Source: Antedon mediterranea (taxonomy: Eukaryota; Echinodermata; Crinoidea; Comatulida; Antedonidae). From it: a stretch of DNA of 64,000 nt. A program made the position numbers and the translations under genes. Position 1 is the stretch's first letter. Every line of letters starts with the position of its first letter. The notes beneath the pieces are model-generated. The model did not search any database and was not told the DNA's origin. It saw only the letters and a list, made by a program, of their open reading frames with translations. The stretch is taken from assembly GCF_964355755.1 (NCBI RefSeq), contig NC_092677.1:3541001-3605000 (forward strand), in the 5' to 3' direction. Shown piece after piece: positions 48,646 to 61,236 of this stretch.

Positions 48646-50215
48646 AACGTAAACATTATTTGCACGATCAATTTTCTTTTTCAAACTGTCGGAATTACAT
48701 GTGTTCATTGAAGAATCTGATTCTGATAATTTTCTTTCATATTTTCTTCCATTACTGTATAGATTAAATACCCGTTGATCAATCATAATCTATATATAAA
48801 TTTACGTAAGGAAAAAATTCGGTAAATCGTGCGTTATTCCTAGAATGTTTACTCGATGATAAAGTTGGTTAGAATCTCGGTACTGGTTTTTACCACCTGA
48901 TGTAACCCTGTTTACTAATTAAATTTAGTCAGATAATTAGTTATTAACAATTAAAACGAATTTAGGTTCAATTATTTGCCCCAAATAGGGGTGTTGGTTT
49001 AACACAAGTAGGTAAATTTATGAGCCCTTGGAGAATAAACTTAAAACTGAGATATTGCAAAACTTTGACATTATTGTAAATACGTATTAACCATTTTTGG
49101 TCGCCATTTGAATCGAAACTTTCTTACGGTGAATGTGGTTACTGTTAGATATATAAACACATATACAAAGAACATGTATTACTGTTACCGTGGGTATGCT
49201 CTACTGCTGGATATATAAACACATAATATACAAATAAGAAACTGTATTACTGACAGCTGCTTCTCAACGTTTATATTAATAATTAATTATAAACAATATA
49301 AACTTCGTAGTGGTGTATCGTTACATCCTCTTCCCTATCCCTCAACCCTAATGTTATATACAAAACACAAATTGGGTTTGTTTAAATGAGTTCAAATAAA
49401 AAAGTTTCTCCTTCTTCGGAAGTAGGTCTAATTACCATTGTGCTAATTTTAGTTGACTACATAAATCATCGTGTCTATTTATTCGTTTCTGTAAACGACA
49501 ATGTTCTATAGTCCTGCGGTACGTACATTTGAAATCGCCAGTTTTTCGTTGTTTTTTTTTTTCACGCTGAAATTACTGTGTATTCGAAAACCATCCGTGG
49601 ACACGACCATCTAGTTTAATTAATTACAATAAATTCAGTTTTAAAAATAATATGTTTTCATTTTAAAAAATAAATATTAATTGAAGAAAATGCAAACATA
49701 GATTTCTATAGCAGTACTAACTGTTTTAAATTAATCAATTAAAACTAAAAACATACAAAATATGATTCCGTTCATACTTTATATATATATATCCAATGGC
49801 AAATTTATATATATATATATAAATAATACTCAATCAATAATAATCAAAGAATATCCCTTGAAAATAAGTGGACCTGTCCATAAAGTATTTAACAGTACTT
49901 TCATGGTACGGACGATTCCATTTGCTATAATAGGAATGTTGCGCATTTCTAACTAATATGTTTTAAAATACTTCAAAATAATTAAGTATGCCTACCTATT
50001 ATTAATTCTTCGGAACGTTAGGAATGGCAAATATATTAATCATAATTATAATCAATGTTGGTTAAATACAATATATAGAAGATTTAACCTCCGTTAAGCC
50101 AAAATTCTACTGACAGTCACAGGTTAGCCTCACCCAGCCCGAGACAATGGAACTAATGGACTGTGGCTTGAGAATCGAAAAACATGTGCCTACTCTTTTC
50201 TTTTTCCGTTCATCA

Positions 50216-50563
50216 ATTCTCAACCAATCACTTTAATATGTTAACAATATGTACTTTAAACATTATATTTTTATTTTATATGTGTCTTTGATTTAAATAT
50301 TGGATCAACCTACCGAAAAACCGAAGACAATTTTTGAAAGTTCACCAATTCTGTTCTAGACATCGTCCAAAACTCTATTCATGTTTCCAATTCTCAACCA
50401 ATCACTTTAATATGTTAACAATATGTACTTTAAACATTATATTTTTATTTTATATGTGTCTTTGATTTAAATATTGGATCAACCTACCGAAAAACCGAAG
50501 ACAATTTTTGAAAGTTCACCAATTCTGTTCTAGACATCGTCCAAAACTCTATTCATGTTTCCA
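50216..50563. repeat. Perfect 174-bp tandem duplication
   Basis: Bases 50,216-50,389 and 50,390-50,563 appear identical (TTCTCAACCAATCACTTTAA ... TCTATTCATGTTTCCAA). The lack of divergence points to a very recent event or to assembly duplication. Confidence 0.9.
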
Positions 50564-50569
50564 ACTCAA

Positions 50570-50755
50570 CATTTCAAAGATAGTTTGTTTTACTTGTTTA
50601 CAACTGTATATATTTTTAATGTATTGTATTGATATTTTTAATGTTTTATATATTGTATGTGTTTTTAAGCATCAATGAAAACCAATTTCATGCTCGCCTT
50701 GTTGTGTTCATGACAATAAAGATTTATCTTATCATATTTTATCTTAACCTGGGAC
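50570..50755 (+). mobile_element. Non-LTR retrotransposon 3' tail
   Basis: Poly-pyrimidine/AT region ending AATTTCATGCTCGCCTTGTT, then GACAATAAAGATTTATCTTATC and an ATCTTA-type tail, a common 3' layout of 5'-truncated non-LTR elements. No reading frame remains. Confidence 0.4.
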
Positions 50756-51644
50756 ATGATTTGTTGACAACCTAAAGCCCTTGGCAATCTAATTGACAAT
50801 CACCTCAGGTTGTTACGGAAACTCTAATCAAAAAGCATCATACTTTTAGATCTCCAAATGGGCGGTCATAAACTGAAAACAGGGATTTCCCTCATCATGT
50901 TCAAGAGGTGGCCAGCTGTATTGTTGTATTTCATTGAATAATTTATATTTCTACGAATTTTCAACAACATAATAAAAATCTACATTTACATTATAACTCA
51001 CATCCATGCGTTTTTGTTTTTTCTGTCAGTATTGTTTATTGGCGATGTGTTAGTACAACTTTGCTCCCATTGCAGTGCACGGTAGTGGAGCCCTTGGATT
51101 AGCCTTGGGTGGAAGGTGCTGATGCTCAACATACTGCCATGAAGTATCTGCGTATACTTTCATGGGGAGCATCGTTGTATTAATGGTGATTTTTGTACCT
51201 ATCAGTCTCTTTGGAGACTCTTCCAGGGAGTCCTGGTTGTTTTTTTTTATCTCAGTTTCATGCGAGTAAGTGAACATTCTTCCTTGTTTCCTGCTCTTTG
51301 GTGGGCTGCTCTTGGCGGTGCCTTGGCACCTGCCGCGGGCTATTTTTCTCTGAGCATCCCTGTTGTGCTTACTTAGAATTGGAAAATTATTGCTATATAA
51401 CTTATATTTGCTTATGACTTTTATGTGCAGTTTTACATGGGTGAATGTTCATTTACTAATTAAACTATTTAAGCCAGAACTTATGTTGTATGCGTCTTTA
51501 TTTATTATTCTATGAGTTTGTTAATTGCCGCAGTCTCCGAGTAGCAAAATGTATTTTATTTGTATAAATGCTCTCGCTTATGCAGACAATTTAAAACGGT
51601 CAAAATTACTGTTCTCTTGTGTAGAGGCGTTTTGTATTGAATCA

Positions 51645-52380
51645 AGTATAGGTTTTTAGTCGCGTGGAAGCGACTCTATAGTTCACTATGTCGGTCGGTC
51701 GGTTGGTCTGTCGGTCTGTCGGTCCGGTATCACTATGCGTTTTATCGCTTTCTGACCTTATCTTGATATCAGTTTAATCTAGGTAGGTCAATTTTTTCAC
51801 AGTATATTCCTTATGGCCAGGAATCGATGTGGTTATGTTTTCACGCACGGTGCGCAATAACAAATTACGCGGTCTACGCACGATTTAACGAAATCACGTT
51901 TGTAATCATATCTTCACAACCATGAATCACAATTAAATAAAATTTGGTACTCATAAATTTCAGGGCATAAATCATCATATGGCAATACAATTACGTGCGT
52001 AGCGCATGTAACGCATGCGTACGCGCGCTTAAAATTTTCAAAATTTATTTTCGATGAAATAAGAGTACGTTTCAGGCAATTTTAAGCGTTTACAAAATTG
52101 CCATGAGTGCGCATATTTTTGCGCGCGCACTACGCGTTAAATGTTATTGCGCACTCTTTTTGCCCGATTTCTGTTTTCTTGACTTACTTTTCAACTCGAA
52201 ATTACGTTATACGAGCACGTCAAAAGTGACAGGCTACGCACGTGTAAATTAAAAAAATATAAATGTTTTTAAAAATTTCAACCTTTTTAAACATGTTTAG
52301 TAATTTCGGTCAGTTGGTAGGTTGGTCGGTCGGTCGGTAAACACTAAGCACGCGACTGCAGCCATCTATATGGCCTTGTT
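51645..52380. mobile_element. TCGG-rich element with AGTCGCGTG inverted ends replacing exon 2 of copy 3
   Basis: Starts TTTTTAGTCGCGTGGAAGCG...GTCGGTCGGTCGGTTGG and ends GGTCGGTCGGTCGGTAAAC...GCACGCGACTGCAGCC. The AGTCGCGTG/CACGCGACT ends and the (TCGG)n runs just inside them are inverted copies. Against copy 1, about 500 bases holding exon 2 (32,707-33,210) are absent and these roughly 740 bases are present instead. Confidence 0.7.
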
Positions 52381-53048
52381 TTATTTTATTTTGTCCCACA
52401 TTTTATTTCATCAGTAACAGTGCCAATAAATCTATAAATTAATAGTAAAATATTACTAACTTTTCTCCATTAAATTTTAAGTTTATGTGTTGAGAAATAT
52501 TACTAATAATACATGTTATTAATCTTACCTGAGAACTTCAGATTCAACCGAATTTCCACCAGCGTTTGGACACATCTCTAGCTTCTTTCCAGAGGACGAC
52601 AACTCCATAGACGCGAACGATCTGAAACAGTTGAAAGAGCACTGGACTAGCGCCCTCTCTCCAGCATGCTCAACTGCACGTGCAAACTTAAAATAATCGC
52701 ATAGCTTAACACCAACATTCTTCCCAATGTAGATGTTATTTGGAGGAGCAGTATTTCGTATACTTTCCTTGGTTTGTTGAGATTCTCCTGTAGTGATTGG
52801 CAAAATGTCATAATGCAATATAATGTGTGACACGAACTGCTGAGGCATGTGGTATCGCTTGAATTATTAACTGTAAACAAGTTTTATTTGTACAGGATAA
52901 TATTTATTCAAATATGCTCGACGTGTGAGAATTGCCTAGCTGTAATAATTAATTATATACTAATAATTAATATTATATTAATCATCAGCATCATCATTAA
53001 TATCAAAATTGTTAATATTATTATCCTGTCCAGATGTTTTTTTAAATT

Positions 53049-53116
53049 ATCACCACCACCACCACCTCAACCACCACCATAAGCACCACCACCTATCATC
53101 ATCATCATCATTATCA
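53049..53116. repeat. CAC/ATC microsatellite
   Basis: (CAC)n changing to CCACCATAAG and then (ATC)n. The surrounding 52,900-54,180 is AT-rich without supported genes. Confidence 0.9.
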
Positions 53117-54267
53117 TTACAAGCAGTAACCCTTTTTCTGGATTTAATATGTGGTTATATACTTTACATGGGCAAGTATAATAAAAGCGCACTCTGATAA
53201 AAATACTTTGGGAAATTATTGAAATAAAAACAAATTGTATCAAGAAAAACATTCGGAACTATTTTACGATCATTGATTTTGTTATACACTATCCTTTCAC
53301 TTGGAAATATCTGCAAGCTAACAATAAAAGAAATACTGGATATGGAACTTTATACTTTACTTTTGACTGTTCTGACTTAACGAATATAAAAGACGCTAAA
53401 GAAAAATTATGCTGTGTGAATTAGTTAGATGATGCGCGCAAACACTAACGAAAGTATAAATTACCAAACGATATTATTTTGAGTGTTTTTTGTGGTGTAT
53501 TCCTTATTTGATACATTATAGATAAAATAAAAATAAATCGAATAAAAATGGTTTTGACATTTTGCATTTTTTTTATGTGGGATATTTGTTACCTATTTGT
53601 TACTTTTGTAATTAAATTGTGGTCTAGCAGACCCGTGCTTTGCATGGTCTTGTCTGTCATGAGAGGGACATGCACGTTGAAGTCTGTCATTCAGTCGGCA
53701 GATTAAAACATTTTAATGATATGAATTGGTAAGAATTAAGAAATAATAAAACTACAGCTGCTTACGGACTTTGAAAAAAGTGTGGTAGTTGAAATTGATG
53801 ATGCGCTCGGACACAAACTTTAAAATTGTGGATTTTTCGTTGATATTTGAAATTCTGTGGAAACACGACACCCATTTGAATTCGTGTTCGAATTTTTGGT
53901 GTTTTTGTTTTTTTTGTTCATTTACATGTTTTAATTTTTTGCGGCATGGTATTTGTGGATACGGCCACATAACGGTACATAACAGAGGAGGTTGTGTAGT
54001 TGATACGTGACGTAACAACTCGCGAAACATGGTCAGATTACTGTTATTTTTTTACTTTTAGTGTTTATCCTTAAAATTTAGGAAAGTGACACAGCCTATC
54101 GTGTGCGGCCTATCAATAAACATCAGTGTGCCAAATGTGAGCAGTGGTTTGGGAGGAGATACGTAAAATTAGGCGAAACATTAGTAGCATTAATAAGATA
54201 TAGATTATTATGATAATGATGATAATAATGAAAGTAATAATAATAATGATAATAATAATAATTAATT

Positions 54268-54960
54268 AATTTTGGCCATTTTCCGAAAAAATCCCTGTAC
54301 TATTATACAGGGACATTTTCGAAAAATTGCCACAATTAATATAATTAATTAATTAATTAATCGATTTTGGCCATTTTTAGAAAAAAAATCACTGTACTAT
54401 TATACAGGGACATTTTCGAAAAATGGCCACAATTAATATAATTAATTAATTAATTAAAATTAATTTATTAAGTAATTTTGGCCATTTTCCGAACAAATCC
54501 CTGTACTATAATACAGGGACATTTTTGAAAAATGGCCAAAATTAATATAATTAATTAAAGTTAATTAATTAAGTAACTTTGGCCATTTTCCGAACAAATC
54601 CCTGTATTATAATACAGGGACATTTTCGAAAAATGGCCAAAATCAATATAATTAATTAAAATTAATTAATTAAGTAACTTTGGCCATTTTCCAAACAAAT
54701 CCCTGTACTATAATACAGGGACATTTTCGAAAAATGGCCAAAATCAATATAATTAATTAATTAAAATTAATTAATTAAGTAATTTTGGCCATTTTCCAAA
54801 CAAATTCCTGTACTATAATACAGGAACATTTTGGAAAAATGGCCAAAACTAATATAATTAATTAAAATTAATTAATTAAGTAATTTTGGCTATTTTCCGG
54901 AAAAATCCCTGTACTATAATACAGGGACATTTTCGAAAAATGGCCAAAATTGATTAACTA
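54268..54960. repeat. Seven tandem long palindromes abutting the stop codon of copy 4
   Basis: Units of 92-112 bp, each with a strong hairpin: TTTTGGCCATTTTCCGAAAA ... CCCTGTACTATAATACAGGG ... TTTTCGAAAAATGGCCAAAA, joined by (TTAA)n spacers. Hairpins start near 54,271, 54,364, 54,475, 54,576, 54,677, 54,782 and 54,882. Paired changes on both arms (CCTGTATTATAATACAGG, and TTCCTGTA with TACAGGAA in unit 6) keep the hairpins self-complementary. The array ends about 15 bases before the stop codon at 54,976-54,978. Confidence 0.93.
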
Positions 54961-54975
54961 ATTAATTTTAATTAA

Positions 54976-57900
54976 TTAATCGTTCATCCTCTTCCTGCTG
55001 CTTGTTGTCATTGTTACTTTGTTCTTAAAATAGTTAGGATTATGAAACATTGAGCAATATTCTTCTCCAACTGAAACTGAAAACAGAATAGTATTAGCTT
55101 TCAAACATTCGTCTATATTCTCCCATGCGTCTTCAGCTAACTTAGCTAATCGGGGAGACTCTGCCCAGACGAACAGGACCGGTTTATCCCACTTCTTCAT
55201 CACGTTCTTCAATGCATTCTGTAACCCTGCAGAATAAAAATAAAGACTATGGCATTTAAAAAACAATAATCATACAAATGCGCGCCTACGATGTCTAGCA
55301 GACTGCCTCTTAATATCACTTTTGGTCAAAATAAACTTTATATAAAAATGTTATTCAAACAGTGCACGTGTAGCCTACCTTTAAGTTTCTTTTCCAGGAA
55401 TTTTTTGACATCACGTATGTTGAATGGGTCTATGTTTTTTGCTCTTCTTTCCTTTTCCACTAACCGTGTAACCGACACACCCAATGTGATACCATTAATA
55501 CTGCATGTGTAGTCAACTTTGGTGCCTCCTCTCGGGAAATACTGGATTTCCATTTCGATATTCAGAAGTTTTGCACCGAAACAGCAACGTAACAACTCAA
55601 AGCTACAATAAAAAAAAGAGTTCAATACCACCAGGGCTAGTGTTCACACGTCGTATTGAAGCGTGCATTGAAGATAAATGGTTTGGGTTAGGTACGGTAG
55701 GTTAGGATAGATTCCTTGGCAGCTAAAAATGAATGAATCAAAATGAGTGTCATAAAAACCCATCAACCAATTCAAGTTAGTGATCGGGAGGCTGAGTTTT
55801 TCTTGTTTTACCTTGCACGGTGTCCATCTGTTTATTTTGACCCCCAGGGGCGGACGCAGGGGTGTTGCCCCAGTTGCCCGAGAAACACCCTAAATTTCAT
55901 ACTAAATGTTTTTTCCTGCCACTAATTAAAATTAAGATCCCATTTCATCATATTATATATTAACTATTAACGTTATAGAAGTTCAAGATTGGAAAAGACT
56001 ATAGGCCTATGTAAATTGACAGACTGCAGCGCAAAATTAACCAGCAGTCAACAATACCGTGCAAAATTTACCGTCGGTCAGCGTTTTTGTTGTTTGTTGA
56101 CTGCTTGGATTGCTTGTGTCCATGAGAAGGTAAAGGCCACTACACACTGTGTTCGATGTAAATTCCGTCATAATGGGTAGTTGATTTCTCCATAATCATG
56201 GAATTTTCCCCAATTCCCCATCACTAAGTATTTCCGTAGTACCATAATAATTTATCTTCATTTCCCTACGTAATAATTATGGACGTTCCGAACTTTGAAA
56301 AAACAGTGTTTAATTGCTTCTTTCTGCAAATTTCGATCATATTTTCTTTTCTCGAGTGTGGTTGTACAGGTTATAGTGGATAAATGAAAATTAATTTTGG
56401 AAATTGTACTGACTAAGTAAGCATTTATTTCAAAATAAAACAATTTCAACGTTTTGCTCAATATAGCAGCAGCTTCACATTCTTTTCTAAATTGTTTTAG
56501 TTATCAATTGATAATAATTAATTTGTATTAATTGATTTTAATTCATAGAATTTATTACATTACCGGAAGAACCTTCGTCGGGGATCTCCTCTGAACCTTC
56601 GCATTGAACGCAAAAAAAATGTTTTCCTATTATTTATCGCATGTGTTTTACCTGATACGACCTGTTTGACTGTAGCCCGATAGAGTGTCGTTTCTATCTA
56701 TTGTGAATGTTACGTGCGAGAGTACCATTTCCGGCCATCTAGGTGTGTCATTTAACAAAAATTCCCTGGCGCAAATACCGTCAGTATCTACGACCCTCTG
56801 AGCACTCTTGGGCAACCCCCTTAAAATAGTCCTGCGACCGCCCCTGACCCCCAACCTCTATTCAGTTAGAGGACACATGGGAAAATCAGCACTGTGGTCA
56901 TGTTACAAGAGTAGTCAAAACAATATAGATTATCTGATAAAAATCCTAGAAAGTAGGAAACCTTTTGCCATTTTCCCCTGATTGTTTTGTAAAATAAGAA
57001 CTTTAGTACCAATCTGGGCTTCAAAGCAACTGACTGTGGGTCACAATAGGCACATATAGCCTTTGTTATATAATACCATGGAAATATAATTATTGTTCCA
57101 TGGTCAAAACGTTATGAAAGTACCAACCAACCATGGTATGGCTTAGGTGGTTTGGAGTCTCTTGCTGCATAAGGTAGTAGGTCGCAAAATTCACATTTAT
57201 CTTGACCCCCAAATTTAAATTCAACGTTCCGCCGGCCCGGTGAGTTAAAACTGATCCAAATAATCCGAGATGGATCGAGATACCCAGTCCGTGTCGTTAA
57301 AGGCCAATTTACACAGACAAGCGGTAACGGTAAGCGGTAATGGTAAGTGGAAAACCGCGTGGCTTGTCCCATTTACACAGCGCGCGAAATTCGCGAGCGG
57401 AGTGGTGGAAAGTAGGCCTCGAGGCTACTGCATGTTACAATCACTGCTGGCCTGGATGTGACTGACTGTCAGTAGGCCTAGCTCACACAGGCCTAAGTTT
57501 TAGAGTTTGTTAACGTCCTAAATGTATATGTTATGCGCGATTTGAATTGAAACATCTGTTTCAAATTGCGCAAGCAACGTATTAAATTGCGCAAGTAATC
57601 TGCAAATTGCGCAAGGTTTTTCGACAGATGGTGAAATCATGCACGGGTGTTTCGAAACTAGAGACCCGAGACCAGAGACCAGAGACCCGAGACCCTATAC
57701 AAAAAGGGAGACCCCACTATACGAAAAGGGAGACCCCAAATATACGAAAAGGGAGACCCCAAATATACGAAAAGGGAGACCCCAAATATACGAAAAGGGA
57801 GACCCAAATATACGAAAAGGGAGACCCAAATATACGAAAAGGGAGACCCAAATGTTCGATAACTCAAATACGTCAATTTACTGTTTTTTTATACTTTCTG

Positions 57901-60900
57901 GTTATCTGCTCGTGGCGTTATTGTCAGAACGGTTTCTGCCATTTTGGTGTATCGCTTTTCACAAAAACTTACAAACAAAATATTACCATGATGTTGTTTA
58001 CAGTTGCGCAACGTTTCATGAATTTTGCGTATTTTATCAGAATGAGAATTCTGAATTTATGAGAATAGGTTGCGAGCTTACTTATAGTTTGAGCATATGA
58101 GGTTTTTTTATGTATTGAATATTGTTTTTTAATATTATATTCAGTTCTTTTTTTAGAGCGCAATCAAGTTTAAACTATGTTATGTCCGACACTCCAATTC
58201 AGGCCCGTAGCCAGGGTGGATTTTTTATGGTTCGGGTGAAAGTATTTATTCTCTCGTTACTATATCATCATTATATCATTACCATTAAAATTATAATTTT
58301 ACATTTTTTCATTATCCACATAGGCCTAAGTGTACATTGATTCATTGTATTGATTGAAAACATATTTTCACAAATCATATTAAAGAAGAAACTTGATGTA
58401 AAAAAATATTGAGTAATTACAGTAGCCTCCTACACATCATCCTAGTAAAAAAAATCACTCGTGCCGCTTCCTTATATAGTAAGGCAACAAGGTCCTTGTA
58501 TATAATTACTAGCCCAGATACTAGCCAGGGCGGGAGTACGTTGTTGCATTGATGAAAGTTTAGAGAATCGACTGTCGATAGAAATAATGATATATATTTC
58601 AATCTTTTTTGGTGGTTTCCCATCTATTTTTGTAAAATGTAAATATTAATTAATGCAGAAAGAAGTAAAAATAGAATGTAACATTCTCGGCTGTATATTA
58701 AATAATACAGATGTTTATAACATCTGCTTTAACTGTGTAATGTGTCATATTGGATAATGCTTGAAATTGTTTGGGTCGCCTTCATAGGGTCAACTATATT
58801 GTGTTTTGAGAATATACCCTTTCCCACCATGCCAAGCGAGCTGCCTGAATCTTCCTGTTCGGCGGAAAGACAGTTGTGAACGTTCGAAAGGCGACCCTGG
58901 GCCGACCTAAAACACTGACTGTGAACAAAACTTTGGTTTTGAGTTTCTACAGTTAAGGCGGCTCTGGGCCGACGTAATAACTGTATATTTTAGGTTTCTA
59001 TTTTCGTATATTTGGGTCTCCCTTTTCGTATATTTGAGTCTCCCTTTTCCTATATTTTTGGGTCTCCCTTTTCGTATATTTGGGTCTCCCTTTTCGTATT
59101 GGGTCTCCCTTTTCGTATATTTGGGTCTCCCTTTTCGTATATTTGGGGGTCTCCCGGCCCTTTTCGTATATTTGGGGTCTCCCTTTTCGTATATTTGGGG
59201 TCTCCCTTTTCGTATAGTGGGGTCTCCCTTTTCGTATAGTGGGGTCTCCCTTGAGACCGGAGACCCAATACGAAAAGGGACTCCCTTTTCGTATTGGGTC
59301 TCGGGTCTCTGGTCTCTGGTCTCAAGTTTCGAAACACCCATCATGCACACCCATATTTTAAAAGTAATTTCTAAGAATGATTCAAAATTAAAGATAATAT
59401 CGCATTTCCTTATTTTAGTAGTGAAAATATTGTTATTGTTAGAATACCGTCGAAGACCCGACAAAGGACCACAAAGGTGGTGTTCCCGGCGGGCACGGCG
59501 GGCGGCTAATACTACTCTAGTACTCTAGTAGTAAGTATAGCCTACTACCAAAGATTGTATAGCGCCGCTATACAATCTTTGCTACTACTGGCTATGTTTT
59601 GATAGCAAGTCTAAACGTTGGTGGCGGTAGACTATGTTGTGTATTACTACATTATTTTTTGTTATTTTTACATTTATTTTGATTTATTTTAAGTTACAAT
59701 GAGTGATAATATTATTTAATTGTGTATGCCATTTATGTTGTGTATTATACACATGTTATCTTCGCATTTATTATGTTTCATTTTGAGTTATATAGTTTCC
59801 AATAAATTATTGTTGTTAACCGATCGTCGACGTTTAGCACGCATTGCAGAATTCTGCTGCGCAATTTGACAATTTTACAAATTGTGCAGCGCAATTTTAA
59901 ATTGCGCAAGGATTTTCTTGCGCAATTTGATATTGCGCAAGTTGATTGCGCAATTTAATATTGCGCAAGAAAATCCGTGCGCAATTTAAAATTGCGCTAT
60001 AATTTTTTGCGCAATTTCAAATTGCGCAAATCGTTCAAATCGCGCATGACATATATTTTTTTTTCACTATCCTTATACAAACAATCAGCCACGTCGTAGT
60101 TGTCTGTATTTCTGAATATAAGAAGTTCCAAAACTAAACTAGGCCTACTATACGGCATGACTCGACGGACAAAAAATGTTGTTGATACGCTTCAATGATG
60201 CTTTCATTTTGTGTCACGCATGTAGGCCTGCACAATGAATGTAGTTCTGAAAATAACTGTGAGCTTCGATTTCCGCATTCTCACTCCAAAAAATCGAAGC
60301 ATATAATAATAACTGATCGAAACATAACATTATTTCAGACCATAAATTAACTAAAAATGAATGAACCAAAATGAAAAATTATCATTGTAATGAACATTTT
60401 TTTGAACGACAACGAATCCAATAAGTGACCAATGCCGGAGTTTCTCCTCGTTTTACTAATGCATTATTATTTCTTGAAACAATTTGACCAGCGGTTTTTT
60501 TATTAGTAATAATCACAGAACAGTAAACGATAGCTGATAACTACGGGGCGTTGTTCGGGACATTGCTAATTTCTTTCAATACAGCTGAATGAATTCTGTC
60601 CATTCAAAAGAAATTCACGACATAATCAATATGTCTTTTTAAAACAACATAGGCCTAAATGGTTTTTAAAGGAAAAAATTAATATTCTGATTAAATAGAT
60701 GTTTATTATTTGTGTAATTGAATTATGTATGATACAAGTTAATTATGTCTGTACAGAATTGTTATCATTCAAATAGAATTAATATGTGTCACATAATTGT
60801 ATTTTGTTGACAAAATTAGCACAAGCCCAAAATGTCCTAAGCGGCGCCCCGTAGATAACGAGGCTATCCATACGTTTGCAAAACAATAAAGTGTAATGAT

Positions 60901-61201
60901 TTTGTCTCGTCTTACCTCAGGGCTTCTGACTCGTGAGAATTTCCTCCGCCGTTTTTGTCCGCCAATCTATCTCCTGATGTCGACAATTGCTCTCGTTTAT
61001 ATGGTCTTAAGTAATTGAATTCCAAAGTGAGAATACTAACTGCGTCTTCCTCAAGTGCTCGTAAAAACTTAAAATAACAGCACAGCTTAACAATAAAATT
61101 TTGTCCAAGATAGCCATTAATACATCGAGATTGTTTTTTAGTCATGCAGCGGGGGGGCCGCCGCCTGGGCCATAGCGGCCCGCGGCCGAAAGGCCACCAC
61201 T

Positions 61202-61236
<35 letters not shown>

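Larger units (their letters stand above)
43125..52848 (-). pseudogene. Uncharacterised nuclease-fold-like family, copy 3, exon 2 missing
   Basis: Exon 1 (52848-52529) and exon 3 (43351-43125) are close copies of copy 1, with intact splice sites. Intron sequence next to exon 3 matches copy 1 as far as about 43,500, breaks for about 8 kb, and resumes at about 51,545. It stops again at 51,642 and resumes at about 52,381. The block that should carry exon 2 is replaced by a transposon-like sequence. Joining exon 1 to exon 3 shifts the frame and meets a TAA after about 15 codons, so a normal product is impossible. Near 52,785 the minus strand has a good acceptor (CACTACAG), hinting that the family's true first coding exon starts there and that another exon lies upstream. 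Confidence 0.75.
57525..60055. mobile_element. Outer inverted-repeat element with TTGCGCAA palindromes
   Basis: The ends TATATGTTATGCGCGATTTG and CAAATCGCGCATGACATATA are inverted copies with one mismatch. Next to both ends are arrays of AATTGCGCAA palindromes (three on the left at 57,570-57,617, about ten on the right at 59,855-60,028). Subterminal palindromes of this kind may be transposase-binding sites (inference). A second element is nested inside at 57,645-59,339. Confidence 0.65.

Noticed and set aside
54268-54960. A tandem set of Rho-independent-type terminators
   Set aside because: The locus is eukaryotic and the hairpins are AT-rich, repetitive and joined by (TTAA)n, so a repeat expansion is the simpler reading.
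57607-59528. Overlapping frames of 150-185 codons with RDPRPETRDP and KGRPQIYEKGDP repeats
   Set aside because: They come from the tandem-repeat arms of the foldback element, appear in mirror image on both strands, and have no other coding evidence.
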